DNA of 64,000 nt from PALG01 sp964495885 (GTDB lineage Bacteria; Bacteroidota; Bacteroidia; Flavobacteriales; Flavobacteriaceae), in the NCBI GenBank assembly GCA_964495885.1, contig CAZBWO010000007.1:62001-126000 (forward strand), read 5' to 3'. Position 1 is the stretch's first letter, and each line of letters opens with the position of its first letter. Positions 24,624 through 33,194 of this stretch are shown here, in pieces. A model generated the notes under the pieces. It was not told the DNA's origin and searched no databases. It worked only from the letters and a program-made list of their open reading frames with translations. The translations under genes were made by a program, and so were the position numbers.

Positions 24624-25253
24624 ATGGATAAAAAATATTTGAATATCGTTAAACACTATGAGTCATGTCTGGAGAAATATGGAGATACTCATAAAGGTGT
24701 AGACTGGCCCAATAAAGAGGATGCAGTTACCAGATATCAAATTATGCTTGAAGTGATTAGGGAGCAGAGTAATGTATCGCTGTTGGATTTTGGATGCGGT
24801 ACAGGGCACCTACTCGAATATATTTTAAACCAATATGATAATTTTGAAAATATCGGATATCAAGGTTTGGATATTTCAGAACAATACATAGAAATTGCAC
24901 GAAAAAAATTTCCAGAGTATAAGTTTTATCAGTTGGACATTTTCGATAAAGGGCCACAAAACCTTGGGCATATTGATTACACCATTATGAATGGGGTTTT
25001 TACAGAGAAAAGAGAGTTGTCTTTTGATGAAATGTGGGATTATTTTCAGGAATTGGTTTCTTTGGTTTTTGATTATTCCAAAAAAGGAATTGCATTTAAT
25101 GTAATGTCTAAGGCTGTAGATTGGGAACGGGAAGACCTATTTCATTTGCCTACAGATTTATTAATTGACTTTTTAACCAAGAAGTTATCTAGGAATTTTA
25201 TCATTAGAAATGACTATGGATTGTATGAATATACAGTCTATTTATATAAGTAA
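24624..25253 (+). CDS. Class I SAM-dependent methyltransferase
   Basis: A 209-residue protein with the SAM motif LLDFGCGTGHLLEYI near 51-65 and a second acidic motif YQGLDISEQYIEIA. The N-terminus HYESCLEKYGDTHKGVDWPN is typical of a family found in polysaccharide loci beside WbqC and NeuD genes. It likely methylates a sugar or an acyl group on one; the target is unknown. The sequence from here to about 26.9 kb is visibly more AT-rich than the flanking glycosyltransferase genes. Confidence 0.82.
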   Translation: MDKKYLNIVKHYESCLEKYGDTHKGVDWPNKEDAVTRYQIMLEVIREQSNVSLLDFGCGTGHLLEYILNQYDNFENIGYQGLDISEQYIEIARKKFPEYKFYQLDIFDKGPQNLGHIDYTIMNGVFTEKRELSFDEMWDYFQELVSLVFDYSKKGIAFNVMSKAVDWEREDLFHLPTDLLIDFLTKKLSRNFIIRNDYGLYEYTVYLYK

Positions 25254-25260
25254 TAATAGT

Positions 25261-25920
25261 ATGGCGAAAGTAATCATATTTGGGACGAATGATCTGGCAG
25301 AATTAGCGCATTTTTATCTTACGGAAGATTCCCAACATGAAGTAATTGGATTTACAGTTCATGAAGCTTACAAGAGCATAGATACCTTTAAAGGATTACC
25401 TGTTGTTACTTTTGAAGCACTCAATGAAGACTTTCCTCCAACAGAATATCATTTGTTTGCCCCAATGATTGGAACTAAAATGAATCAATTACGCGCAGGA
25501 ATATACAATGAAGGTAAAGAAAAGGGGTATGATTTTATTAGTTACATCAGCAGTAAAGCAACACATTTTAATAATGAAATAGGTGAGAATTGTTTTATTT
25601 TGGAAGATAATACCATTCAGCCTTTTACTAAGATTGGAAATAATGTGGTGTTATGGAGTGGCAACCATATTGGCCACCATGGTGAAATTAAAGACCATGT
25701 ATTTTTTACCTCCCATGTTGTTATGTCTGGACATTGTATTATTGAGCCCTACTGTTTTTTAGGAGTAAACAGTACACTACGGGATGGATGCCATTTAGCA
25801 AAAGGAACTTTGGTAGCAATGGGTGCTAGTATAACTAAAAAAGAAACGAAGGAATGGGGTGTGTATATGGGGAATCCTGCCATTTTAAAAGAAGGAAGAA
25901 AAAGTGATGAGGTTTTTTAA
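25261..25920 (+). CDS. NeuD-like sugar O/N-acyltransferase (left-handed beta-helix)
   Basis: A 219-residue protein from the ATG at 25261. The N-terminal Rossmann-like half starts KVIIFGTNDLAELAHFYL. The C-terminal half (about 95-200) has hexapeptide-type turns such as IGENCFILEDNTIQPFTKIG and IGHHGEIKDHVFFTSHVVMS, with a catalytic-type His in GHHGE. This is the PglD/NeuD acyl-CoA-dependent sugar acyltransferase architecture. It would acylate the amino sugar formed by the aminotransferase at 22854. Confidence 0.85.
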   Translation: MAKVIIFGTNDLAELAHFYLTEDSQHEVIGFTVHEAYKSIDTFKGLPVVTFEALNEDFPPTEYHLFAPMIGTKMNQLRAGIYNEGKEKGYDFISYISSKATHFNNEIGENCFILEDNTIQPFTKIGNNVVLWSGNHIGHHGEIKDHVFFTSHVVMSGHCIIEPYCFLGVNSTLRDGCHLAKGTLVAMGASITKKETKEWGVYMGNPAILKEGRKSDEVF

Positions 25921-25922
25921 TC

Positions 25923-26858
25923 ATGGAGCAAAAATGGACTAAAGAAGGGATAATTTATAAGGTAGATGGTACTTTCCATTGGAATAAGTCTCATGCTCAA
26001 GTTCCTGTAGTCGATATTCTTCAGGATGGTATTCTTAGGATTTATTATGCTACAAGGGACTATAAGGGGTTAAGTAGAACAAGTTATATTGAGACGCAAG
26101 CGCATGCCCCTAATAAAGTTACCTATGTCCACGATTTACCCCTACTTGAACTAGGGCCTGTTGGCTCTTTTGATGATTCAGGAATTATGCCTACTAGTAT
26201 TTTAAATATAGACGCCACTACCAAATATTTATATTATATAGGTTGGACCACCAGAAAAACTGTACCATATAGCAATGCAATAGGTTTAGCGATAAGTAAG
26301 GATGGTGGAAGAACTTTTAAAAAATATGCTTCGGGCCCAATAATTGGAGTTGGTCCTAAAGAACCTTTTTTCACTGGAACTTGCAATGTGATAAAAAATG
26401 GGAAAGAGTATGTGGCATATTATTTAAGCTGTCTAGGTTGGGAAGAAACTAAGGGAAAGTTAGAACCAAAATACGATATAAAAATAGCAACTTCTTTAGA
26501 TGCAATTAATTGGCAAATAGATGGAAAAGTTGCTATTGCCCTAGAAAAAGGAGAGGGAGGCATTGCTAGTGCTTCAGTGTTAGAATATCAATCCAAATAT
26601 TATATGTGGTACTCGGTTAGAGGGGATAAGGAGTATAGAACAAACCCAAGTCAAACCTATCGAATTGGTTTTGCGGAAAGTGATGATGGGTATATTTGGA
26701 GACGAATAAATAATACTCTTTTACCATTAGGAAAGGATTGGGATAGTGAAATGCTTGCCTACCCTAATGTGGTACAACACTCCAATAGGTTAATAATGTT
26801 TTATAACGGAAATGGTTTTGGTAAAAGTGGCTTTGGCTATGCTACTTGCAAAATTTAA
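25923..26858 (+). CDS. Five-bladed beta-propeller, GH32/43-like
   Basis: A 311-residue soluble protein without a signal peptide. Repeated patterns such as RIYYATRDYKG, GLAISKDGGRTFKKY, YYMWYSVRGD and IGFAESDDGYIWRRI are the blades of the glycosidase-type five-bladed propeller (GH32/43/68/130 superfamily). Possible catalytic acids include the Asp in GSFDDSGIMP and Glu in KEPFFTGTCN, but I cannot assign a triad. A cytoplasmic propeller inside an assembly locus is unexpected for a hydrolase; it may act as a phosphorylase, a transferase or a binding protein. It starts two bases after the acyltransferase stop. Confidence 0.7.
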   Translation: MEQKWTKEGIIYKVDGTFHWNKSHAQVPVVDILQDGILRIYYATRDYKGLSRTSYIETQAHAPNKVTYVHDLPLLELGPVGSFDDSGIMPTSILNIDATTKYLYYIGWTTRKTVPYSNAIGLAISKDGGRTFKKYASGPIIGVGPKEPFFTGTCNVIKNGKEYVAYYLSCLGWEETKGKLEPKYDIKIATSLDAINWQIDGKVAIALEKGEGGIASASVLEYQSKYYMWYSVRGDKEYRTNPSQTYRIGFAESDDGYIWRRINNTLLPLGKDWDSEMLAYPNVVQHSNRLIMFYNGNGFGKSGFGYATCKI

Positions 26859-26910
26859 AAAATAGTATTGAATAAAATTAAGGTGTTTAGAGACTATTTT
26901 AAAAGTGAAA

Positions 26911-27747
26911 ATGGAAGATAAACCACTAGTATCTATTTGGATGGTTACGTATAACCATGAAAACTATATAGAACAATCTATAAATTCAATTCTTGCTCAA
27001 AAAACAAATTTTAAATATAAATTATTTATTGGCGATGATAAATCAATAGATCGTACTGCAGAAATTTGTATTGATTATCAAAGAAAATTCCCTAATAAAA
27101 TTGAAGTTTTTGTAAATGAAACAAATGTAGGTCCAAACCTAAACGCAATCAATATATACAACGCTTGTTTAAATAGTGGTGCAAAATACATGGCACTTTG
27201 TGAAGGGGATGATTATTGGATTGACCCTTTAAAACTACAAAAACAAGTAGATTTTCTGGAACAGCATTCAGATTTTACAATCTGTTTCCACGACGTGAAG
27301 ATTTACCATCAGGAATCCCGTTCTTTAGAAGAGGATACTATTACCAAAGAAGTACCGCAGGAAACTTCAATCATAGATTTAGCCAAACGGAATTATATAC
27401 ACACTCCTACGGTAATGGTAAAGAATAATTTTACGCTCCCAAAGTGGTTTGCAAAGGTTCCTCTTGGGGACTGGAGTTTATACATGATAGTGGCAAGGAA
27501 CGGAAAGATTAAAAAACTTAATGAAGCAATGGCTGTATATAGGATGCATCACAAAAGCTCTTGGTCTTCCAAAGACCCTAGCGTAAGGGATAAAAAAACT
27601 ATTGAAACCATTAAAATCCACCTGAAAGAGGGGAGCTATGCCAAAGAGGTAAAACATGTGTTGCAATACAGAATAGCAAATAGCAAGCCTTCTGTTGAAT
27701 ACCCTGGAAAGTATTTTCTCAAGCGAATTGGGAAGTTCTTCAAATAA
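26911..27747 (+). CDS. GT2 family glycosyltransferase 1
   Basis: A 279-residue GT-A fold inverting glycosyltransferase. SIWMVTYNHENYIEQSI at the N-terminus and FIGDDKSIDRTAEI give the nucleotide-binding half, and LCEGDDYWIDPLKLQKQ contains the DxD-type metal motif. The start is ATG 26911 (a GTG two codons upstream is possible). The donor and acceptor sugars cannot be told. Confidence 0.88.
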   Translation: MEDKPLVSIWMVTYNHENYIEQSINSILAQKTNFKYKLFIGDDKSIDRTAEICIDYQRKFPNKIEVFVNETNVGPNLNAINIYNACLNSGAKYMALCEGDDYWIDPLKLQKQVDFLEQHSDFTICFHDVKIYHQESRSLEEDTITKEVPQETSIIDLAKRNYIHTPTVMVKNNFTLPKWFAKVPLGDWSLYMIVARNGKIKKLNEAMAVYRMHHKSSWSSKDPSVRDKKTIETIKIHLKEGSYAKEVKHVLQYRIANSKPSVEYPGKYFLKRIGKFFK

Positions 27748-27789
27748 ATTGGTATAGATAAAGACGGTATTTTAAATTAAATAGGATTC

Positions 27790-28548
27790 ATGAAAAAACA
27801 AGACCCCAAACATTTAATTTTTCTCCATTTGCCCAAAAATGGTGGATCTACCATACAATCCATCCTCAATAGGATATTTAAAAAAGAGGAAACCTTTACG
27901 GTCCATTGGGTAGGCACCAAAGGAAACCTTCAGGATTTTATTGAGATGGATGCTAGTGAGAGGGAAAAAATCAAACTCTTAAAAGGACACTTTGGTTTTG
28001 GATTGGATCAACATTTTCAGCAAGACACCACCTATTTTACGTTTTTAAGAAGACCCGAAGAAAGAATCATCTCCTTCTACTATTATGTGAAAAGAAGTAA
28101 ACGAAATCGCCTATATCAAATGGTTCAGGAAGGAAACATGTCTTTTAGGGATTTTGTGGAATTGGATGATAAGGATGGGAATAACGGACAAATTAGAAAA
28201 CTATCTGGGATCAATTCAGATGAAACGTCCATGTTGGACACAGCCAGAAAAAACATAGAAGGGTTTTTCCCAGTAGTGGGAATCCAAGAATTGTTTGATG
28301 AATCACTAATTGTATTGGCGTATCATTTTTCATGGCCCATGCCATTTTATAAGACAAAGAATGTGTCTAAGAATAAAAAGGAAGTTTCCCAAGAAGACAG
28401 GGATTTATTGGCCCAAAGAAACCAAGGAGACATTGCTCTTTATGAGGAAATGCGTGCTAGGCTGGAACAACAAATGAAAGAAATTCCCTTTTTTAAACTA
28501 AGGCTTTTTACCCTACGTATCATCAATAAAATCATTAGTATCTTTTAA
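27790..28548 (+). CDS. Sulfotransferase 2 (Sulfotransfer_2-like)
   Basis: A 252-residue protein. The PAPS 5' loop is LIFLHLPKNGGSTIQSIL (residues 9-26), and the 3' strand TYFTFLRRPEERIISFYYY carries the expected Arg and Ser. KGHFGFGL before it is a block shared with carbohydrate 2-O-/4-O-sulfotransferases of the heparan and chondroitin type. It likely sulfates a sugar hydroxyl of the glycan. It stands between two GT2 genes with small intergenic gaps. Confidence 0.85.
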   Translation: MKKQDPKHLIFLHLPKNGGSTIQSILNRIFKKEETFTVHWVGTKGNLQDFIEMDASEREKIKLLKGHFGFGLDQHFQQDTTYFTFLRRPEERIISFYYYVKRSKRNRLYQMVQEGNMSFRDFVELDDKDGNNGQIRKLSGINSDETSMLDTARKNIEGFFPVVGIQELFDESLIVLAYHFSWPMPFYKTKNVSKNKKEVSQEDRDLLAQRNQGDIALYEEMRARLEQQMKEIPFFKLRLFTLRIINKIISIF

Positions 28549-28562
28549 ACAATGCATTAGGT

Positions 28563-29483
28563 TTGTCATTAGTTTCGGTCATACTTCCCAATTATAATCA
28601 TGCGCCTTTTTTAGAGCAGCGCATAGCCTCTATTATTGGGCAAACCCATCAAGAAATAGAACTCATCATACTAGACGATGCGTCTACAGATGATAGCCGT
28701 AAAATCTTAGAACAATACCGAAGGCATCCCAAGGTGGCTCATATTGTGTACAATGAGCATAATAGCGGTAGCCCCTTTTCCCAATGGAAAAAAGGACTAG
28801 CACTTGCTACTGGGGAATATATTTGGATTGCCGAAAGCGATGATGATGCCGCACCAACTCTTTTGGAAACCTTGCTGCCACTTTTTAAGGATGGTGTAGG
28901 TCTAGCCTATGTACAAACGATAGATGTAGATAGTGAGGGCAAGGAACTATTGCACAGGGCAACCTATACCAAAGAGTTTGTGCCCAATGTTTGGGAGCAG
29001 GATTTTAGGATGGAAGGAAAAGCATTTGTAGAAAACTATTTGCTGGTAAAAAATGTGATTCCCAATGCCAGTGCGGTAGTATTCAAAAAATCATTGGTTT
29101 CGTCCGATGTTTTCAAGACATCCCTGTTAAATATGAGAATGTGTGGGGATTGGTGGTTTTGGATACAGCTTTGCCAAGCTACGAACATTGCATTTACAGC
29201 AACTCCCTTAAATTATTTTAGAAACCATAGCACCGTTACCAGAAAACACAATACCAAGGCTAAAAAGAAACAGCGATTGGTAGAGGAATATACACTTCGG
29301 AAAAATAGTTATGAATCAAATCACTGGTCCCATCAAAAAATGGAACGAAAATTATACCATAAGTGGTTTCGGTTGCATGGGCTTTCTGCTATCTTTACCA
29401 AATCATTTTATCAAATAAAAAATATCCAAAATGGAAAACCTTTAGTAGTTGCGTTTTTAAAAAGTAAACTACGGAAGAACTAA
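28563..29483 (+). CDS. GT2 family glycosyltransferase 2
   Basis: A 306-residue GT-A protein starting at TTG 28563 (the ATG at 28552 is closed by a stop two codons later). The N-terminal VSVILPNYNHAPFLEQRI and LIILDDASTDDSRKIL define the fold, and WIAESDDDAAPTLLE contains the metal-binding DDD. The C-terminal 60 residues are basic, suggesting membrane association. Confidence 0.9.
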   Translation: MSLVSVILPNYNHAPFLEQRIASIIGQTHQEIELIILDDASTDDSRKILEQYRRHPKVAHIVYNEHNSGSPFSQWKKGLALATGEYIWIAESDDDAAPTLLETLLPLFKDGVGLAYVQTIDVDSEGKELLHRATYTKEFVPNVWEQDFRMEGKAFVENYLLVKNVIPNASAVVFKKSLVSSDVFKTSLLNMRMCGDWWFWIQLCQATNIAFTATPLNYFRNHSTVTRKHNTKAKKKQRLVEEYTLRKNSYESNHWSHQKMERKLYHKWFRLHGLSAIFTKSFYQIKNIQNGKPLVVAFLKSKLRKN

Positions 29484-29507
29484 AGCTTTCTTTTTTAAAA
29501 CTAGCAT

Positions 29508-30200
29508 ATGGTTATTGGAAATGGCCTCATGGCAAAGACATTCGAAGCATATAAAACAAACCCCAATGTGGTTGTTTTTGCTTCGGGAGTCTCCAATTCC
29601 ACTACCACAGATCCACAGGAATTCAAAAGGGAACAAGAACTACTGGAAGAAACTCTTCGCAAGTATCCAACACAGCTTTTGGTGTATTTCAGTACCTGTA
29701 GCATTACAGATAAAAGTGTAAATGCAAACCCTTACGTGCTGCACAAATTGGCCATGGAAACCTTCTTGGAAACCAATGCACAACAATACCTCATATGCAG
29801 GGTTTCTAATGTGGTAGGGCCTACTGGAAACCCAAATACCATTGTTCCTTTTCTAGTTGATGCCATTCAAAAGAACACCCAAATCCAACTTTGGAAGTAT
29901 GCAGAACGCAACCTTATAGACTGTGAGGATGTAGCCATAATCGTGAGCCAATTATTGGAACAAGGAACTACCAATACGATAGTGAATATTGCCAACCCAG
30001 AACATATCACCATTCCAGCCTTGGTAGCACTTATTGAATCCCATCTGGATACAAAAGGAACCTACGAATGGATAGAAAAAGGGAATCCACTTCATATAGA
30101 TACTGCTGCAATAAATGAGATGTGGGAGAAAACAGTGTTGCAAAAAGGTGCAGGAATATCGTATATTAAGCAGCTGTTAAACAAGTATTATCGCTCGTGA
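29508..30200 (+). CDS. Compact NAD-dependent epimerase/dehydratase-like SDR
   Basis: A 230-residue protein, shorter than the 300 or more residues of most extended SDRs. The N-terminus MVIGNGLMAKTFEAY supplies a minimal G-x-G-x-x-A nucleotide-binding turn with no preceding strand. Y-x-x-x-K is present in NPYVLHKLAME, and RVSNVVGPTGNPNT and NLIDCEDVAIIVSQ are extended-SDR blocks. It probably modifies a sugar nucleotide. It overlaps the next gene (GTG start) by four bases. Confidence 0.75.
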   Translation: MVIGNGLMAKTFEAYKTNPNVVVFASGVSNSTTTDPQEFKREQELLEETLRKYPTQLLVYFSTCSITDKSVNANPYVLHKLAMETFLETNAQQYLICRVSNVVGPTGNPNTIVPFLVDAIQKNTQIQLWKYAERNLIDCEDVAIIVSQLLEQGTTNTIVNIANPEHITIPALVALIESHLDTKGTYEWIEKGNPLHIDTAAINEMWEKTVLQKGAGISYIKQLLNKYYRS

Positions 30201-31306
30201 AGATCGCCATCCTTACCCCCAATAAAGAAGCGCATACAGAAACGTTTATTCAAAACCATATACAGCATTTGCCTTTCCAAAAGGTAGTGGTCTATGGAGG
30301 AAAGTTTCCGTATGTTTCAGATGACATGCAGCCCACCTCCAAACAACAACGGGCTCATAAGCTGAAAGGTTTTCTTCGTAAAGCTCTTGGTAAAAAAACC
30401 ACCTCCTTCAAAGAATCCCAATTACGTAAAATTCTAAGAAAGGAGCAGGTAAAGGTGGTGTTTGCAGAGTATCTTTCAACGGGTGCAGAAGTGGTAGAAG
30501 TATGTAGGGATATGCAAATCCCCTTAGTTGCAATCGCATTGGGATATGAAATTAGTGTCTATCATATCATTGAAAAATATACCGAAAAATACAAAGCACT
30601 ATTTCAATATGCGCAGAAATTGGTGGTGGTGTCAAGGCACATGACACAAAACATGACCCACTTGGGCTGTGATCCTCAAAAAATTGTATACTCCCCAGCG
30701 GGTCCTTCGGAAGCCTTCTTTCAACTAACTCCTTCTTCCCAAGAGAAGCAAATACTGGCTATTGGCCGATTTGTAGAAAAGAAGGCCCCTCATATTACCA
30801 TTATGGCTTTTCAGAAAGTCTTGGAAAAACATCCTGATGCAACATTGGTCATGGCCGGTGACGGTCCGCTATGGCAGGTATGTAAGGATTTGGTGCAATT
30901 TTTCAATATTGGGGATTCGGTCCAATTTTTAGGGAGAATTACCCAAGAACAACAACAGGAATTGTTTAAAGCATCCTACCTTTTTGTACAACATTCCAGG
31001 GTGACCCAAAGGGGGGATAGTGAAGGGACTCCTGTAGTTATTTTGGAAGCTAGCGCTGCTGGTTTACCAGTAGTTGCTACACTACATGCAGGAATACCAG
31101 ATGTGATTGTTCAAGGCGAAACAGGGCTTTTAAGTGAAGAAGGGGAGGTAGATGCCATGGCAGCTAATCTAATCCAACTATTGGAAAACAAGCCAATGGC
31201 TGAAAGTATGGGGGCAAAAGGAAAGCAACATACCAAAGCACATTTTTCACTGCAAAAACATATCAACGACCTAGCTACCGTATTGAAAGAAGCAAGTTCT
31301 GCCTAA
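30197..31306 (+). CDS. GT4 family glycosyltransferase 1
   Basis: A 369-residue retaining GT-B glycosyltransferase. The start is GTG 30197, overlapping the previous stop. The N-terminal ILTPNKEAHTETFIQNHI is an acceptor-side motif often seen with colanic-acid WcaL-type enzymes. The C-terminal nucleotide-binding half has LAIGRFVEKKAPHITI and the E-x7-E motif in EGTPVVILEASAAGLPVVAT. One-base overlap with the next GT2 gene. Confidence 0.9.
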   Translation: MKIAILTPNKEAHTETFIQNHIQHLPFQKVVVYGGKFPYVSDDMQPTSKQQRAHKLKGFLRKALGKKTTSFKESQLRKILRKEQVKVVFAEYLSTGAEVVEVCRDMQIPLVAIALGYEISVYHIIEKYTEKYKALFQYAQKLVVVSRHMTQNMTHLGCDPQKIVYSPAGPSEAFFQLTPSSQEKQILAIGRFVEKKAPHITIMAFQKVLEKHPDATLVMAGDGPLWQVCKDLVQFFNIGDSVQFLGRITQEQQQELFKASYLFVQHSRVTQRGDSEGTPVVILEASAAGLPVVATLHAGIPDVIVQGETGLLSEEGEVDAMAANLIQLLENKPMAESMGAKGKQHTKAHFSLQKHINDLATVLKEASSA

Positions 31307-32253
31307 TGAATATTTCAATCTCCATCATCATCCCTACCTACAACCGGGCGCATCTTCTAGGGGAAACCCTTGAAGGCATTCTGGCACAGACCTATCCTCA
31401 TTGGGAGTGCTTGGTGGTAGATGATGGCAGTACAGATGATACCCCGCTTCTCATGGAGTCCTATACCCAAAATGATGCGCGTATTCAATACCTGCATCGC
31501 CCTAAGGATCGTCCCAAAGGGGCCAATGCAGCACGTAACTATGGGTTTGAACAATGCAAGGGGGAATGGGTGCAATGGTTTGATAGTGACGACCTCTTGT
31601 TACCTACCTACCTGGAAATAAAACAAAAGGCTATCACTAAAGACCCTACACTGGATTTTGTAGTCTCTAGAACACTAAACATGCAGGAAGGCGAACACTT
31701 CCACATAGATAAATATGAAGGCAACCTAAAGCATCCATTAAATTTTAAAAACTACCTAACCGAAAAGGTCTACTGGATGACCCCAGATTTTATGACCAAA
31801 AGGGAGTTGTTGCATAAAGTTGATTTTGATGAAACCCTCCGCTCTGCACAGGAAACCAATTTCTTTTTAAAATTCCTATTGCAAAATCCGCAAGCTAAAG
31901 GGACTTTTATAGACCAGGAAGTGACCCTTAGGAGAATGCATCCTGGTTCCATTCAGGGAGCAGTACAGCAGGATAAGCAACAGGCAAGTATGCAAAAGCT
32001 CTACTCATTGATGGCCGCATATAAAGAGTGTGTTCAAGTGGTGACCAAAGAAGAAGAGGGAATGCTTCTGAATAAATTAATACCTTTAGCCTACTATATC
32101 GCTAAAAAGAATACCTTCAGAAAGGACCGTAGCTTTTTGATGCAACGACTTCGGAAAACAAAAGGCTGGAAAAAACTAATCGCTTTTCAAGTAAGTTTGT
32201 TCCTTCGGAAATGGAAAAAAGGATATAGCCTAATGAACTACGCCAGAAATTGA
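31306..32253 (+). CDS. GT2 family glycosyltransferase 3
   Basis: A 315-residue GT-A protein beginning ISISIIIPTYNRAHLLGETL, with VVDDGSTDDTPLLMESY and the metal motif WVQWFDSDDLLLPTYL. The C-terminus is basic. It is coupled on both sides: a one-base overlap with the GT4 before it and a four-base overlap with the GT2 after it. Confidence 0.92.
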   Translation: MNISISIIIPTYNRAHLLGETLEGILAQTYPHWECLVVDDGSTDDTPLLMESYTQNDARIQYLHRPKDRPKGANAARNYGFEQCKGEWVQWFDSDDLLLPTYLEIKQKAITKDPTLDFVVSRTLNMQEGEHFHIDKYEGNLKHPLNFKNYLTEKVYWMTPDFMTKRELLHKVDFDETLRSAQETNFFLKFLLQNPQAKGTFIDQEVTLRRMHPGSIQGAVQQDKQQASMQKLYSLMAAYKECVQVVTKEEEGMLLNKLIPLAYYIAKKNTFRKDRSFLMQRLRKTKGWKKLIAFQVSLFLRKWKKGYSLMNYARN

Positions 32254-33182
32254 AAGTAAGTGTCATCATACCGTACTACAATAGGCCACAAAAACTGGAA
32301 CGTTGCTTGGCATCTGTTTTTGCACAGACCTTACGGGACTTGGAAATCATTGTGGTAGATGATTGTTCTCAGATTCCACCCAAAACAAAACACGAAAAGG
32401 TAACCTACCTTCAAAATAAGACCAATCTAGGACCAGGAGCTTCACGAAACTTAGGCAAAGCAAATGCAAAAGGAACCTACATGGCTTTTCTGGATTCTGA
32501 TGATTACTGGCACCCAGAATTTTTGGAGGAGTGTCTTTCGCTTTTCGAAAAAGAACCCATGGCCATCATGGCCTATACCAATGGGGAAAATGTGAATGAG
32601 AAAGGAGAAGTGCTGGGTCCACGAAGGAATGAGGTTGCAGAAGTGAATACCATATTGCCTACCATCCTTAAAAAAGGAAGGCCTTGGGGAACAGGAGGGT
32701 GCCTATGGAAATCAGAAGCCATACAAAATGTGCATTGGCTTTCCACCCGCACCTGGGAAGATTATGCTTTTGATGTTTCTGCCGCTTTACACTGCAATAC
32801 TATTGTGGGAACCATAAAAAAGAGAATTTTCTATGATGTGGCTGGGAGTGATCAATTATCTAAGGGAAATGCTGAAAAGGCCTTCACTCAAAAAGTAGCT
32901 TCACTTCAGGTAATGTCTAAAGATTTGATGAAAGCGGGTAAGAAAACACACCCCGAAATACACTATTTTTTCTGGATGATCCTTTGTAATACCCTCACAA
33001 ACGGACTCCAAAAAAAACATCCTTCTTCTTCCATTTCCATCCTATGGAAACTATTGCAAGAATGGAGTACAGGTAGTACCTCTTTCCTACTTTGGGCAAT
33101 AAGGATCTTTCCAAGGAAATGGAGACTCAAAGGGCTACGATACCTGCGTTCCCAAAAGAAAAAGAAATATGAACAATCATAA
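32250..33182 (+). CDS. GT2 family glycosyltransferase 4
   Basis: A 310-residue GT-A protein starting at TTG 32250 inside the end of the previous gene. The N-terminus KVSVIIPYYNRPQKLERCL, then IIVVDDCSQIPPK and MAFLDSDDYWHPEFLEEC with the DxD motif. It is not a recent duplicate of the preceding GT2 at protein level, as only the family motifs are shared. Confidence 0.92.
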   Translation: MKVSVIIPYYNRPQKLERCLASVFAQTLRDLEIIVVDDCSQIPPKTKHEKVTYLQNKTNLGPGASRNLGKANAKGTYMAFLDSDDYWHPEFLEECLSLFEKEPMAIMAYTNGENVNEKGEVLGPRRNEVAEVNTILPTILKKGRPWGTGGCLWKSEAIQNVHWLSTRTWEDYAFDVSAALHCNTIVGTIKKRIFYDVAGSDQLSKGNAEKAFTQKVASLQVMSKDLMKAGKKTHPEIHYFFWMILCNTLTNGLQKKHPSSSISILWKLLQEWSTGSTSFLLWAIRIFPRKWRLKGLRYLRSQKKKKYEQS

Positions 33183-33194
33183 CTCCAGTCTCTT

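Noticed and set aside
31306..33182. Recent tandem duplication of two GT2 genes
   Set aside because: The proteins share only the family motifs; there is no long identical stretch at protein or DNA level.
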